DNA of 64,000 nucleotides from CAVVTR01 sp963751245 (GCA_963751245.1 CAVVTR010000009.1:62001-126000); one strand, 5' to 3'. Counted from the first letter of the stretch, positions 1-10,196 are shown. Made by a program: numbers and translations. Notes: generated by a model not told the origin, from the letters alone.

Positions 1-1083
1 GCGCCCCAGGCGGCGGTCCACGAAGGCGAACGCGACGGCGTAGCAGGCGGCGGCCGTGACGAGGGCGGCGGCGCCCAGGGTGCCGGTCCCCGAGCCCGCG
101 GTCCGCGCCACGGCCACGGCGCCGCCGAACCCCACCACCAGCGCCGCCACGGTCTGCAGCGACTCGAAGACGTTGACGTCCCGGCGCCGCACCAGGGTGC
201 GCACCGCGATGGTCGCGAGGTAGCCGACCAGGAGGCCGACGGCGACGGTCTCCACGGCGGGCACCGAGAGGGTGGCGTAGGTCTCGGGCGGCCCCCCCGG
301 CTGGGAGCCGAGGGAGACCATCTCCAGCACGACGAGGTCGGCGACGCCGGCCGTCACCCAACGCAGCCCGAACCAGTGGCGTTCGTACGTGATCCACACC
401 GCCGTGATGCCCAGCGCCACGAGGAACCCGGCGAACAGCGCCATGGCGTGGGTGGCGACGAGGAGCACGAAGGCGGTGGACAGCGCGGCGAGGGTGACCG
501 CCCACGCCAGGGCGTGGAGGGTGCGCCGCCAGGCGGTGACGAGGCCGGCGGTGGCGAGCACGGCGAGGGCCGCCGCCGCGGCGGGCACGGAGAGGACGTG
601 CAGGCGGGTCGTCGCCTCCCACACGATGGGGTAGGCGATGATCGCCGAGGTGACGCCCAGAAACTCCGCGCTCAGCGTCCTGCGGGCGGCGCCGGCGCGG
701 TCGGCGAGGACGAGCCAGAGGACCGCGTAGACGAGTCCGACGGCGACGCCGGCGCCGCGGGGCAGGGTGCCGGCGTCCGTGAGCGCCCGCAGCAGCCAGG
801 CGCCGCCGAAGATCAGGAACGAGCGTCCCGCCAGCGGCAGCACCGCCGAGGCCGTCTGCCGGATCGTGTCGGCGGGGTCGGCCTCGTCGAAGACGGCCGC
901 GGCCCAGGGTCCTGGCGCGGCGGGGACGGCCCCGGCGGGCGTGCTCGTGCTCGTCGCGGCCGCCACCTGCGCCGCGGGTCCGCGGTCCGTGCCCTCCAGC
1001 GCGGCGAGGCGCGACCTCACCTCATCGAGGGCCTGCGACAGCTCTTCGACCCTCGCCTCCAAGCGGATGACCCGGTCGTCCAT
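1..1083 (-). CDS. polytopic membrane protein, DUF2339-like, 3' part outside window
   Basis: The start codon is at 1083 and the frame stays open to the window edge, so at least 361 residues are present and the C-terminus is missing. The first ~30 residues form a short charged coiled coil (MDDRVIRLEARVEEL). A low-complexity Ala/Pro/Thr linker follows, and from about residue 70 there is a series of hydrophobic segments separated by short Arg-rich loops, about nine of them visible. A coiled-coil leader followed by many membrane spans resembles DUF2339-type inner-membrane proteins, but the family assignment is by general appearance only. No catalytic motif is visible and no function is proposed. 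A strong hairpin at 1201-1224 separates it from the upstream tricorn-like gene, so it probably has its own promoter. Confidence 0.65.
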   Translation of the reverse strand, partial: MDDRVIRLEARVEELSQALDEVRSRLAALEGTDRGPAAQVAAATSTSTPAGAVPAAPGPWAAAVFDEADPADTIRQTASAVLPLAGRSFLIFGGAWLLRALTDAGTLPRGAGVAVGLVYAVLWLVLADRAGAARRTLSAEFLGVTSAIIAYPIVWEATTRLHVLSVPAAAAALAVLATAGLVTAWRRTLHALAWAVTLAALSTAFVLLVATHAMALFAGFLVALGITAVWITYERHWFGLRWVTAGVADLVVLEMVSLGSQPGGPPETYATLSVPAVETVAVGLLVGYLATIAVRTLVRRRDVNVFESLQTVAALVVGFGGAVAVARTAGSGTGTLGAAALVTAAACYAVAFAFVDRRLGR

Positions 1084-1200
1084 CTCCCCCCCTCGGGTGT
1101 GGCCGTCTCGTGGTGGCGGTCTGAGGATGAGTATATCCCGATCGATCGAAGAGGGTTGCGCCGGCGCCGGTCCGGCCGGGGGGTGGCGGGCGGGAACAGC

Positions 1201-1224
1201 GCGGGGGGCCCGGAGGCCCCCCGC
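1201..1224 (-). terminator. perfect 10-bp GC hairpin downstream of the tricorn-like gene
   Basis: GCGGGGGGCC pairs perfectly with GGCCCCCCGC around a 4-nt loop (CGGA). It lies 27 nt past the stop of the tricorn-like gene and before the next minus-strand gene. There is no T-run on the minus strand, so it may be a terminator lacking the U-tract or an mRNA-stabilising hairpin. The same 10-bp stem occurs at 20123-20146. Confidence 0.5.
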
Positions 1225-1250
1225 GTCGTCACAGCCTGTCCCGCCGCGTG

Positions 1251-4200
1251 CTACTGCTTCGGGAGCTTGGAGAGCAGGACCTCGACCGCCTTCTCGAGCT
1301 GCTGGTCGCGGCCCTCGGACTCCAGCGTGGGGTCGTTGTCCACCTGGTAGGTGGGCGCGAGGTGCTTGTTCTCCATGATGTCGCCGTCCATGTCCACCAG
1401 TGCCACCTCGGGGATGCCGAAGACGAGGTTCGGGTCCTGCAGGCGCTCCCACCACACCGAGGAGCAGGTGCCGGGGACCGGCATGCCGACGGTCTCGCCG
1501 ATGCCGAGCTGGGTGTAGGCCATGGGGAAGCAGTGGGCGTCGGAGTAGTTGCCCTCGTTCATGATGACGATGGAGGGCTTGGTCCAGCGGTCCACCGGCT
1601 CCACGCCGACCTGCTGGCCGCGGGGCACGTCCTTGGCGTAGACCTTGCCCGACAGGAACGTGGTGAGCTGCTCCACCAGGTTTCCGCCGCCGTTGAAACG
1701 GGTGTCCAGGATGATGGCGTCCTTGTCCACGGCGCGGCCGAAGATCTCCTCGTAGATCTCGCGGTAGGCGCCGTCGTTCATGCCGCGGATGTGGGCGTAT
1801 CCCAGCCGGCCGTGGGAGAGCTTGTCGACCTCGGCGCGGCGGGAGCGGACCCAGCGCTGGTAGAGCAGCTGCCCCTGGGCGGACCAGGAGATGGCCTTGG
1901 CGGTCTCGTCCCAGCGGGCGCCGGTCTTGGGATCGAGCAGGGACAGCCTCACCAGGGTGTCGGCCTTGCGGTTGAGCAGCGGGTACCAGTTGGCGCCGGC
2001 GGCGATCTTCGTGCCGTCGATGGCCTCGATGACCACGCCCGCGTGGATCTTGGTGCCGGCCTGCTGGAGCGGGCCGCCCTCCACGACCTCGGCGATCCTG
2101 ACGCCTTCGCCGGTGTAGGCCAGGTCGGGGAAGAATCCGAGCCCCGCGGTCTCGTCGCCCTCGTGGCCCTGGGGCCGGTAGCGGCCGCCGGTGTGCGAGG
2201 CGTCGAGCTCGCCCTGCATCTCGGAGATGAGCTCCGCGAAGTCGCGGTCGTTGTCGATGTAGGGGAGGAACTGCCGATAGTAGGTCTTCTCGGCTTTCCA
2301 GTCGACCCCGTGCATGTCCACGCTCAGGAACTTCTCCAGGGTCTGGCGCCAGATGTGCTCGAACAGGTAGGCGCGCTCCGCCGCCGGGTTCAGCTCCATC
2401 TCGGCGTGCGCCTTCACCGGCGACTCCTTGCCGGAGCCCAGGTCCACGCTCATGAGCCGGTGGTCGGCGAGCACGAACGCCTTCTTGCCCTCGCGGTCCA
2501 GGGCGAGATCGGCGGAGCGGGCGTCGAGACGGGCGAGCTCCTTGGCCTTGTGGCTGCGGGGCTTGTACTCCCAGAGGTTGTAGCCCTTCTCGAAGCGGGC
2601 CAGGTAGTAGAGGGCCTCGCCGTCGGAGGAGAGCACGGCGCCGGCCAGCGGGGCCGAGGAGAGGGAGAGGCGGGCGGTACGGTCATCGAGCCGGTCGAGC
2701 TCGAGGGCCACGGACTCCGGAAGCGTCGCTCTCCTTGGCCTCGCTCTTGTCCTTCTTGCCCTCGTCCTTGGCCGCCTCGCCGGGCTTCTTGTCCCGGTTC
2801 TTGTCCTTCTTCTCCCTGGCCTTGAGCTGGTCGAACTCGGCCTCGTCCAGGTTGAAGCGGTCCCACGCCTTGCGGGTGAGGAAGGCGCCGTAGATGTCGA
2901 GCTCGGCGCCCGCCTCCGCCCTGGGCGCGCAGGCCGTGGCGGTCGGTGAACCAGTACAGCACGTCGCCCTTGGAGCCCCACTGCGGGTGGCCGTCCTGGT
3001 AGCCGCTGCGGCTCACGTTGACGAGCTTCGCCCTCGCCGGAGGCGGGGACGATACCGACCTCTCCGGACCACCGGGTGTGGCTCAGGAACTCCACCGCGA
3101 ACCACTTGCCGTCGGGGGACCACTGGTACCACTGGTCGCCGTCGGCGTAGGAGTAGTTGAGGTCGCCGGGCAGCACGGTGCGGGTCTTGCCCGTCGCCAG
3201 GTTGAGCACCTTGAGAGTGGTGCGATCCTCGAGGTAGGCGACCTCCTTGCCGTCGGGGGAGAAGTGGGGCTGGAACTCCTCGGCGTCGGTCGCGAGGACG
3301 GGGACTCCTTGAGCCCGGTGGCGTTGAAGAACGCCGGCTCGTTCGGGATCGGTGAGGTCGGTGCGGTAGAGGTTCCAGCTGCCGTCGCGCTCGGAAGCGT
3401 AGATCAGGCTGCGCCCGTCGGGGCTGAAGCTCACCGAACGCTCCTGCTCCGGCGTGTTGGTGATGCGGCGCGTCCCCGCGTGCTCGGCCGAGGTCGACGA
3501 ACACCTCCCCGCGGGCGATGAACGCGATCTCGCTGCCGTCGGGGGAGACGTCGAACTCGCTGATCTCCTTCGTCACGTCCTCGGGCTCGACGGCGTTGAA
3601 GCGGTTGCCGGTGGCGACCTCGACGTCGAGGCGCCGGCTGTCGGAGGCGCCGGCCGGGCGGACCCAGATGGCACCCTCGTAGCCGTAGCACAGGTCGCCG
3701 GCGTGATCGATGCTCAGGAACCGCACCGGATGGCCGGTGTGCGCGGTCACCTGGACGGGTGCCTGGTTGCCGGCGAGGTCGAGCTTCCAGACGTTGAAGG
3801 TGCCGCTGCGCTCCGACAGGTAGTAGAGCGACTTCTCGTCGCCGCTCCACACCGGCGCCCGATCGTCGGCGCCGAAGGCGGTGAGGCGGGTATGCGTGTT
3901 CGCGGCCACGTCCCACACCCAGACGTCGCGGGCGAAGGAGGAGTTGTCGTGCTTGCGCCACTCCATCTCGTACCCCTTCTGGTCGGAGTACGCGAGACGC
4001 TTGCCGTCCCGGTCGAACACCGCGTACATGGCCGGCGTGGTGAGCACCTGTACGGGCATGCCGCCCTCGAGGGAGACCTTGTAGAGCTCGGGCTGCGCGC
4101 CGGTGGGGAACTGGGAGCTGGTCACCGCGTCGAGACGGGCCGAGCCGAACAGCACCGCCTTGCCGTCCGGGGTGAAGCTCGTGGGGATGTCAGCGGCCGA

Positions 4201-4545
4201 GTGGAACGTCAGCCGCGTCGCCTCGCCGCCCTCGGCGGGCATCACGAAGACGTCGAAGTTGCCGTAGCGGTCGGAGGCGAAAGCGATGGTCCTGCCGTCC
4301 GGCGACCACACCGGCATGGTGTCGTGGGCGGGGTTCACAGTGAGCGGCGTGGCGAGGCCGCCCGCGGCCGGGACCTTCCAGATGTCGCCGTGGTACGAGA
4401 ACGCGATCGTGGTGCCGTCGGGCGAGATCGCCGGGTAGCGGAGCCAGAGCACCCGCTGCGCGGCGGACGCGCCGGCGGCGGCCCCGAGCAGCACCGCCAC
4501 TCCGGCGGTGAGAGACAACGTACGCCTGAATCCCCTCATTTTCAT
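1251..4545 (-). pseudogene. tricorn-like S41 peptidase with WD40/PD40 propeller, broken by about six frameshifts
   Basis: The start at 4545 has an AAGGAGG-type ribosome site and a signal peptide (about 30 residues, ending ASA). Next come PD40-type beta-propeller repeats recognisable by recurring SPDG motifs, then a C-terminal S41/tricorn core and PDZ region. The core includes the segment NEGNYSDAH, whose Ser is the probable nucleophile, and the protein ends KLPKQ. Such enzymes are large secreted or periplasmic peptidases that trim peptides. The readable protein jumps frame near 3495 (extra base at GTCGAC), 3345 and 3305 (a compensating pair, the second in a C-run), 3030, 2927 and 2722. Between jumps the sequence remains coherent tricorn-family protein without internal stops. 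This is either very recent decay or poor base calling; I favour the latter. A Lys/Glu/Asp-rich insertion lies between 2722 and 2900. Confidence 0.8.
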
Positions 4546-5004
4546 TCCTCCTCCTTCGTGCCTGGGCGTTTCCCGGGGCCGGGGCACACGCGGTGTCCGC
4601 CCCGGGGCCGGCAGGGGGGGCGCGCCGTCCCGCGGCGCACCCCGAAGGTGCGGACCGGGAAGGCACTCCCGCGCGTCTGCCGGAGCTCGGGCTCCACCGT
4701 CCTCGTCTCGAGCCTCCACGAACAGTCCAGGCCTGCTGATCGACCACGGCCCAGGATGGGCCTGAGCAGTGTACGCCCTGAGGGCCGCTCTGGTTTGCGC
4801 TGCTCAGGAATACCGGGACGGCGGCCGGGGATTGACCGGGAGGGTTTCCGGAGCGTGGCCGCTCCGTGGTCTTGTGCTGCATGGCAGCGCTCACGGCCGT
4901 GCGGAGAGGGCCGTGGCATGATGGCGTGGCGCCGCGGACGGGAGAGTCCGCCGGCGCGGCGTCACGAAGCAGTGAGCACCGCACACGAGGCAAGGAGGAA
5001 CAAC
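4546..5004. other. divergent intergenic region, 459 nt
   Basis: This region separates the divergent starts of the tricorn-like gene and the serine carboxypeptidase. It contains only the two ribosome sites (AAGGAGG before 4545 on the minus strand, AAGGAGG at 4992-4998 on the plus strand). I see no convincing promoter hexamers, no repeat and no small gene. Given the two divergent starts, promoters for both must lie here. Confidence 0.5.
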
Positions 5005-6555
5005 GTGAAGAGGATGATCAGTGCTCTCGTCGTGATGTTGACCGTCGCCGTCGGTCCGCTGGCCACGGCGGCTCCGCCGGCCCGCCAGTCCAACGAGAAG
5101 GCCGCGCCCGAGGCGCAGGCCGCCGTGCCGAAGCCCGAGAGCTCGGTGACGAAGCACAGCATCGTCATCGACGGCTCCCGCATCGCGTACACGGCGACGG
5201 CGGGGACGCTCATCGTGCGCAACGGCAAGGACGAGCCCTACGCCAGCATGGGGTATGTCGCCTACACCAGGGACGGCGTCACCGATCCGAGCACCCGGCC
5301 GATCACCTTCGCCTACAACGGCGGCCCCGGCTCGTCGTCGATCTGGCTGCACATGGGGGCGCTGGGTCCCCGGCGGATCGTCACCACCGACGCCGCCGCC
5401 ACGCCGCCGCCGCCGTACAAGGTCGTGGACAACGCCTACAGCATCATCGACCGCACTGACCTCGTGATGATCGACCCGGTCGGGACGGGCTTCTCCAAGG
5501 CCGTCGGCGAGGCCAAGGACAAGGACTTCTTCGGCGTCGACCCGGACATCGAGTCCATGTCCCGCTTCATCACGGAGTACGTCAACGAGAACAACCGCTG
5601 GAACTCGCCGAAGTACCTCCTGGGCGAGAGCTACGGGACCACCCGGTCGGCGGGCATGGTGGACTACCTCCAGACCAGGGAGGGGATGGCCTTCAACGGC
5701 GTCATCCTGGTCTCCTGCGCGCTGGACATCGGCGCCATCTCCGACCAGAGCGCCGGCAACGATCTGCCCTACGCTCTGTACCTGCCGACCTACGCGGCGG
5801 TGGCGTGGTATCAGAAGGCGCTGCCCGACCGTCCCGCGGATCTCGCCCCCTTCCTCGACGAGGTGAAGGCGTTCGCCCAGGGGGAGTACCTCCACGCCCT
5901 CGTCCTCGGGGACAGGCTTCCCGCCCGGGAGCGGGAGGCGGTGGTCGAGAAGCTCCACCGCTACACGGGGCTCTCGGTGGAGTACCTGGACAAGGCCGAC
6001 CTGCGCGTCGGCGAGCCGCAGTTCACCAAGGAGCTCCTGCGCGACAAGCGGGAGACGGTGGGCCGGCTCGACGCCCGCTTCGTGGGCTTCAGCTTCGACC
6101 CCCTCGGCGAGCGCTCCGAGTACGACCCGCAGGATGCCGCCGTCAGCGGCGCCTTCACCGCCGCGTTCATGGACTACATGCACCGCGACCTCGAGTTCGG
6201 CCGGGACAGGACCTACGTCGTGAGCGCGTCCATGTGGGGGAGCTGGAACTTCGAGCACCGCACGCCCGGCTCGCGGCGTCCCCAGCCCGTTGTCAACACC
6301 TCGGTGGACCTGGCCCACGCGCTGGGCTTCAATCCCCACCTGCGCGTGCTCGCGCTCCAGGGCATCTACGACCTGGCGACACCGTCCCTGGCCACCGAGT
6401 ACGTGTTCGACCACATGGGGCTCGACGCCACGCTGCGGTCCCACGTGGAGATGAAGACCTTCGACGCGGGGCACATGATGTACCTCCACGAGCCGTCCCT
6501 GAAGAAGTTCAAGGAGGCCGTGGCGGAGTTCATCGACGCCACCAGCCCGCACTGA
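5005..6555 (+). CDS. S10 family serine carboxypeptidase, secreted
   Basis: 516 residues. The GTG start at 5005 is chosen for its Shine-Dalgarno sequence (AAGGAGG, 6 nt upstream) and because it begins a signal peptide (KRMISALVVML...ATAA). The S10 catalytic triad is clear: Ser209 in GESYG, Asp456 in GIYDLATPS and His490 in DAGHMMY. The N-terminal NGGPGSSS motif that forms the oxyanion hole and substrate-carboxylate site is also present. S10 enzymes remove C-terminal residues from peptides at acidic pH; this bacterial branch is exported. It faces the tricorn-like gene and converges with a TonB-dependent receptor, consistent with extracellular peptide degradation and uptake. Confidence 0.93.
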   Translation: MKRMISALVVMLTVAVGPLATAAPPARQSNEKAAPEAQAAVPKPESSVTKHSIVIDGSRIAYTATAGTLIVRNGKDEPYASMGYVAYTRDGVTDPSTRPITFAYNGGPGSSSIWLHMGALGPRRIVTTDAAATPPPPYKVVDNAYSIIDRTDLVMIDPVGTGFSKAVGEAKDKDFFGVDPDIESMSRFITEYVNENNRWNSPKYLLGESYGTTRSAGMVDYLQTREGMAFNGVILVSCALDIGAISDQSAGNDLPYALYLPTYAAVAWYQKALPDRPADLAPFLDEVKAFAQGEYLHALVLGDRLPAREREAVVEKLHRYTGLSVEYLDKADLRVGEPQFTKELLRDKRETVGRLDARFVGFSFDPLGERSEYDPQDAAVSGAFTAAFMDYMHRDLEFGRDRTYVVSASMWGSWNFEHRTPGSRRPQPVVNTSVDLAHALGFNPHLRVLALQGIYDLATPSLATEYVFDHMGLDATLRSHVEMKTFDAGHMMYLHEPSLKKFKEAVAEFIDATSPH

Positions 6556-6623
6556 GACGGCGCGTTTCCGCTCGCGCGGCGGCGGTCCACCGGGGCGGCC
6601 GCCGCCGGCTTGCTCCGGGCGGC

Positions 6624-9056
6624 TCACAGGCGCCAGGTGACCCGCGCGGCGAGGGTACGGGGCGGGATGACGTGGGTGCCGCCGAACACCGAGAGGACGT
6701 TGTAGAGGCCGCGCTCGTCGAGGAGGTTGAGCACGTCCACCTGGAAGCCGAACGGGCGGGCGGGGTCGGGATCGTAGCCCAGCGAAAGGTCCCACACCGT
6801 GCGTGGGGCGACCCGGTTGGGGTTCGTCCAGCCTCCGGTGTGCACCCTGATGAACGGGATGGCGAACGCGTTGTCTGGATCGCCGGCAAGCTCCGCCGGG
6901 TCCGCGTCGGTCACCAGGCCCGAGTCGTAGCGGACGTTGGCCCCGAGCCAGAACCCGGTGGCGCCGAGGTCGCGGGTGACGGTCGCCTGCAGGGAGAGGT
7001 CCTGGTCGTGGTCGATGAGGAAGGGACCGCCGGTGAGCATTTCCAACGCCTCGGTGTCGAGGAAGAGGCCGCCGGAGGGCGGGGCCGCGTACACGGCCCG
7101 AGTGTGGCCTGCCGACAGGAAGCCACGCCACCCGCCGCCCGCGACCAGGTCCAGGCGGAGGTCCCAGCCGTGGAGGCGGCCGTGGGAGAACGACAGGGGG
7201 AACACGATCCCGGTGTCGAGGAACTGGTCCTGGTCGCCCGGGAAGGTCGCCCGGCGCTCCCAGAGGTCGGCGTCCAGCCGGAGCCGCGACCCGATGGCCT
7301 GCTGCACGCCGAGGGTGTACGCGTCCTGGCGCTCCGAGAGGACCGGGAGCTCGCCGCCGCCCAAGGCCCGGGCCGCCCGGATGGCCGGCGGCGCCAGCAG
7401 CGCCGCCTGGCGCGACGAGGAGAACAGCAGGTTCTCGAGCTCCGGCGTGTAGAACACCCGGTTGTACGAGACCCTCAGCACCGTCCGTGTGGACTCGATC
7501 AGGTAGGCGGCGCCCACCCGCGGTTCGAGCTGGTGCTCCGACAGGGGAAGGTCGTTGTGATCGAAGCGGAGGCCCGCGCTCACGGTGAGGTTGCCGGCGC
7601 GCACCGTGTCCTGGGCGTAGAGGGCCCAGTACGTGCCGGTCCGGCGGGCCGAGAAGAGGAACGGCGAGCCGCCCCGCGTCAGGTCGTACGGCTCGAGGTT
7701 GGGGTTGTAGGCGGGATCGGCCGGATCGTTGAAGGCGGGGTCGGTGATGCCGAACGAGAAGCGCTCGTCGATGGGGATCCGCTTGAACGTGCCGCCGATC
7801 TTCACTTCGTGGGCGCCGGCGGCCCAGGTCAGGGAAGGCGCTACGCCGACGTTGTCCAGGCTGCGCTTCGACGCCGCGCTCAGCGGCGTGTCCCCCGGCG
7901 AGGGGACGAGCTCGTAGCTGGACGTCCGGCCGAAGACCAGCACGTCCAGCACCGCCGTGTCGCTCAGCAGTCTCTGCCAGCCGGCGTTGGCGTTGGCGTC
8001 CCGGGTGTGAACCCTCTGGTCCTGCCCGGCCGCCTGTTGCGTGAAGGTGTTGGGCACGTCCCGGTCGGTCCGCCCGGCCAGCGCCGTCAGGCGCAGGGAG
8101 CTGGAGGAGGAGGCCGCCCAGTCCAGCCTCAGGAAGCCGCGGGCCGTCGAGCCGTCGTCGTGCAGGCCGGCGAAGTTGAGAGGGTCCAGGAAGCGGGCGG
8201 AGCGTGACGCGTCCACGCTTGCGAACAGCCCCAGCCGGTCGGTCCCCCAGCCGGCGTCGGCGGCGGCCTCCCGGGTGGAGAAGCGGGCGGCCCCCACCGT
8301 CACGCTTCCGCGCCACGGCCCGCTTCGCAGGCCGGAGCGGGTGGTGAGGTTGACCACCGCGCCCATCTTCTCGCCGAACTCGGCCGGGACGTTGCCGTAG
8401 ATGATCTCCATGGAACGGGCGATGCCGGGGTCGATGGAGTTCGAGAAGGCAGCGCCCGTCTGGTCCGAGATGGTCTGGCCGTCGATCACGTACTCGCCCT
8501 GGCTGTGCGCGCCCTGGAAGTGGAAGCGGCCGTTCTCGTCCTTCGCGAACCCCGGAGTGGAGGTGACGATCTGCTCCATGGCGCGGGACGCCACGGCGGC
8601 GGGCGCCCGGACGATGAACGAGCGGTCGATGTCGACGTGGCTCGTGGAGGAGCCGGTCTCCAGCTGGACGGGCGAGCCCGATCCGCTCACCGTCACGGAC
8701 TCCGCGAAGCCGGGCAGCTCCAGCTTCAGCGTGACGACCTTCGGCAGCGACGTGCGTACCTCGACGACCTCGCTCGCGGGGCTGAAGCCTTCGAGGGACA
8801 CGGACACGACATAGGGGTTCAGGGGAAGGTTCACGAACGTGAAGCCGCCGCCGGCGCCGGTGACGGCGACGGCCGAGTAGCCGGTGACGTCGTTGTGGAG
8901 CCGGACCGTCGCTCCGGGAACGGCGGCGCCCTCGGGGTCGACGACGCGGCCGGAGATCGCTCCGGACTCGCCGGCGGCCGCCGCGGCCGCCAGGACGGGA
9001 AGCATGAGGAGAAGGATGACAGCGGCGCGGAGCCCGCGCGCACGGATGGCGTGCAT
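6624..9056 (-). CDS. TonB-dependent outer-membrane receptor with carboxypeptidase-regulatory domain
   Basis: 810 residues. The start at 9056 follows AGAGGTG and begins a signal peptide (about 30 residues, poly-Ala end). Residues about 30-115 form a CarboxypepD_reg-like beta-sandwich (SGAISGRVVDPEG). Next is a plug domain with the usual ..YVIDGQ.. and ..FGEKMGAVVNLTTRSG.. segments, then an Asp/Arg/aromatic-rich beta-barrel to the C-terminus (ARVTWRL). Such receptors import ligands across the outer membrane using TonB/ExbBD. No SusD partner or TonB-box companion gene is adjacent, so the ligand is unknown. The small Cys/His protein upstream may hint at a metal, and the peptidase neighbours at peptides; both are inference. 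Confidence 0.92.
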   Translation of the reverse strand: MHAIRARGLRAAVILLLMLPVLAAAAAAGESGAISGRVVDPEGAAVPGATVRLHNDVTGYSAVAVTGAGGGFTFVNLPLNPYVVSVSLEGFSPASEVVEVRTSLPKVVTLKLELPGFAESVTVSGSGSPVQLETGSSTSHVDIDRSFIVRAPAAVASRAMEQIVTSTPGFAKDENGRFHFQGAHSQGEYVIDGQTISDQTGAAFSNSIDPGIARSMEIIYGNVPAEFGEKMGAVVNLTTRSGLRSGPWRGSVTVGAARFSTREAAADAGWGTDRLGLFASVDASRSARFLDPLNFAGLHDDGSTARGFLRLDWAASSSSSLRLTALAGRTDRDVPNTFTQQAAGQDQRVHTRDANANAGWQRLLSDTAVLDVLVFGRTSSYELVPSPGDTPLSAASKRSLDNVGVAPSLTWAAGAHEVKIGGTFKRIPIDERFSFGITDPAFNDPADPAYNPNLEPYDLTRGGSPFLFSARRTGTYWALYAQDTVRAGNLTVSAGLRFDHNDLPLSEHQLEPRVGAAYLIESTRTVLRVSYNRVFYTPELENLLFSSSRQAALLAPPAIRAARALGGGELPVLSERQDAYTLGVQQAIGSRLRLDADLWERRATFPGDQDQFLDTGIVFPLSFSHGRLHGWDLRLDLVAGGGWRGFLSAGHTRAVYAAPPSGGLFLDTEALEMLTGGPFLIDHDQDLSLQATVTRDLGATGFWLGANVRYDSGLVTDADPAELAGDPDNAFAIPFIRVHTGGWTNPNRVAPRTVWDLSLGYDPDPARPFGFQVDVLNLLDERGLYNVLSVFGGTHVIPPRTLAARVTWRL

Positions 9057-9105
9057 GAAAGCACCTCTTTCCCGGTGGAACCGTCTTCTTCTGATCGCGC
9101 GGTGG

Positions 9106-9126
9106 CGGCCGGGTCCGGCCCGGCCG
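9106..9126 (-). terminator. 8-bp GC hairpin between the small secreted protein and the TonB receptor
   Basis: CGGCCGGG pairs with CCCGGCCG around the loop TCCGG. It sits in the 74-nt gap between the stop of the upstream small gene and the receptor start. It has no T-run, so partial termination or processing is as likely as full termination. The same loop and inner stem recur in the hairpin at 57160-57190. Confidence 0.35.
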
Positions 9127-9130
9127 GGGA

Positions 9131-9508
9131 TCAGACGGTTGCCGGTGGAGCGCGGGCTCCCGGAGCAACGGCGCCGGGTCCCGCCGGAGGCACAGGGCAC
9201 CCAACCACGGGCCCGATGGCGGCCGTGAGCGCCGGCGCCGGGCCCGGCAGGGGCACGACGCCCGGGTGGTGGGCCGCCAGGCACTCGAGACAGAGCTGCC
9301 CGCGCAGGTCCCGGCCGGCCTGCCAGCCGCCCGCGCGGCGCGCGGACGCCGGTCCGGAGGCGACGCTCACCGGGGTCCCGCTGACGAACTCGGGGAGCTC
9401 GAGCAGGCCGCCGGTGTGGGAGTGACTGTTCGCCAGGAGGCCCTGCAGCAGCAGCATCGCCACCACTGCGGGAATCGAGAGGCGGAACGTCTTCTCTGGT
9501 GCGCCCAT
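9131..9508 (-). CDS. small secreted Cys/His-containing protein upstream of the TonB receptor
   Basis: 125 residues, family not recognised. The start at 9508 begins MGAPEKTFRLSIPAVV, a good signal peptide or anchor. The mature part has a His-rich patch (NSHSHTGG), a Cys-x2-Cys followed by two His (LCLECLAAHH), one further Cys, and a Pro/Ala-rich tail. The layout is similar to small exported metal-related proteins of the DUF2946 kind that often precede TonB receptors, but I cannot assign it. Same strand as the TonB receptor, 74 nt apart with a hairpin between, so co-transcription is possible. Base composition matches its neighbours. Confidence 0.6.
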   Translation of the reverse strand: MGAPEKTFRLSIPAVVAMLLLQGLLANSHSHTGGLLELPEFVSGTPVSVASGPASARRAGGWQAGRDLRGQLCLECLAAHHPGVVPLPGPAPALTAAIGPVVGCPVPPAGPGAVAPGARAPPATV

Positions 9509-9814
9509 GGGTGGCCGGAATGTAGAAGGGCGGAGCGGTGGCGTCAAGCCGCTCTTCGACCGTAGTCGGCCGCTCCCGGCAGCGTGCGCGCCCGGGACGC
9601 GCCGCCGGCGGAGGCGTGGTGCGCCTCCTGAACGGGAAGCGGGACGCGGCATCCGTACCCGAGAGCCTTCGCCGGAGTGCTCTGCTCGCGGTCATGTCGG
9701 GGCCGGGTGGTGCCGGGTTGGTCATCCTTCATGTAGAATGTCCGGCGCACAGGCGCCATCGCGACAACGACCTGCGGCGGCGCGACTCCAGTGGTCCGGC
9801 TCCGAGGAGGCTCG
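9509..9814. other. divergent intergenic region, 306 nt
   Basis: Lies between the divergent small secreted protein and the TPR protein. It contains a -10-like TAGAAT at 9734-9739 on the plus strand without a good -35 element, and the GAGGAGG ribosome site of the TPR gene at 9804-9810. Nothing else is recognised. Confidence 0.4.
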
Positions 9815-10189
9815 ATGAACGACCAGGATCCCGTGGACGCTACCGCCGACAAGATCGCCATCGCCAACGACCTCATCCAGCAGGGGAGGCTCCCGGCGGC
9901 GGTGAAGATGCTCGACGAGGCCATGCGGCTCAGCCCCGATCCCCGGACGCTCCTCGACCTGGCCCGGCTGGAGCTCGCCAACCCCGCCGCCAGGCAGCGG
10001 GCCCTCGATCACATCAAACAGGCGCTGACCATGGATCCGAAGTTCACCGACGCCTGGATGGAGCTCGCCAACTACTGGGGCGTGCGCGGCAACCCCCAGC
10101 GCCAGCGGGGTTGCCTGGCCAAGATCCTCGCCTACGACCCCAAACACCGCGAGGCCCGCGAGGTGATGGAAGCGCTCGCCGGGAAGTAG
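9815..10189 (+). CDS. small TPR-repeat protein
   Basis: 124 residues. The ATG at 9815 has an excellent ribosome site (GAGGAGG, 4 nt spacer). The protein is helical throughout with about three TPR-like helix pairs; typical TPR positions are seen in ..LIQQGRLPAAVKMLDEAMRL.. and ..ALTMDPKFTDAWMELANYWG... There is no signal peptide or membrane span, so it is probably a cytoplasmic protein-interaction module. It converges with mntP across a 27-nt gap. Its partner is unknown. Confidence 0.85.
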   Translation: MNDQDPVDATADKIAIANDLIQQGRLPAAVKMLDEAMRLSPDPRTLLDLARLELANPAARQRALDHIKQALTMDPKFTDAWMELANYWGVRGNPQRQRGCLAKILAYDPKHREAREVMEALAGK

Positions 10190-10196
10190 ACGCGGG

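Noticed and set aside
6624..9056. SusCD-type glycan uptake system
   Set aside because: No SusD-like lipoprotein lies beside the receptor, and the neighbours are peptidases.
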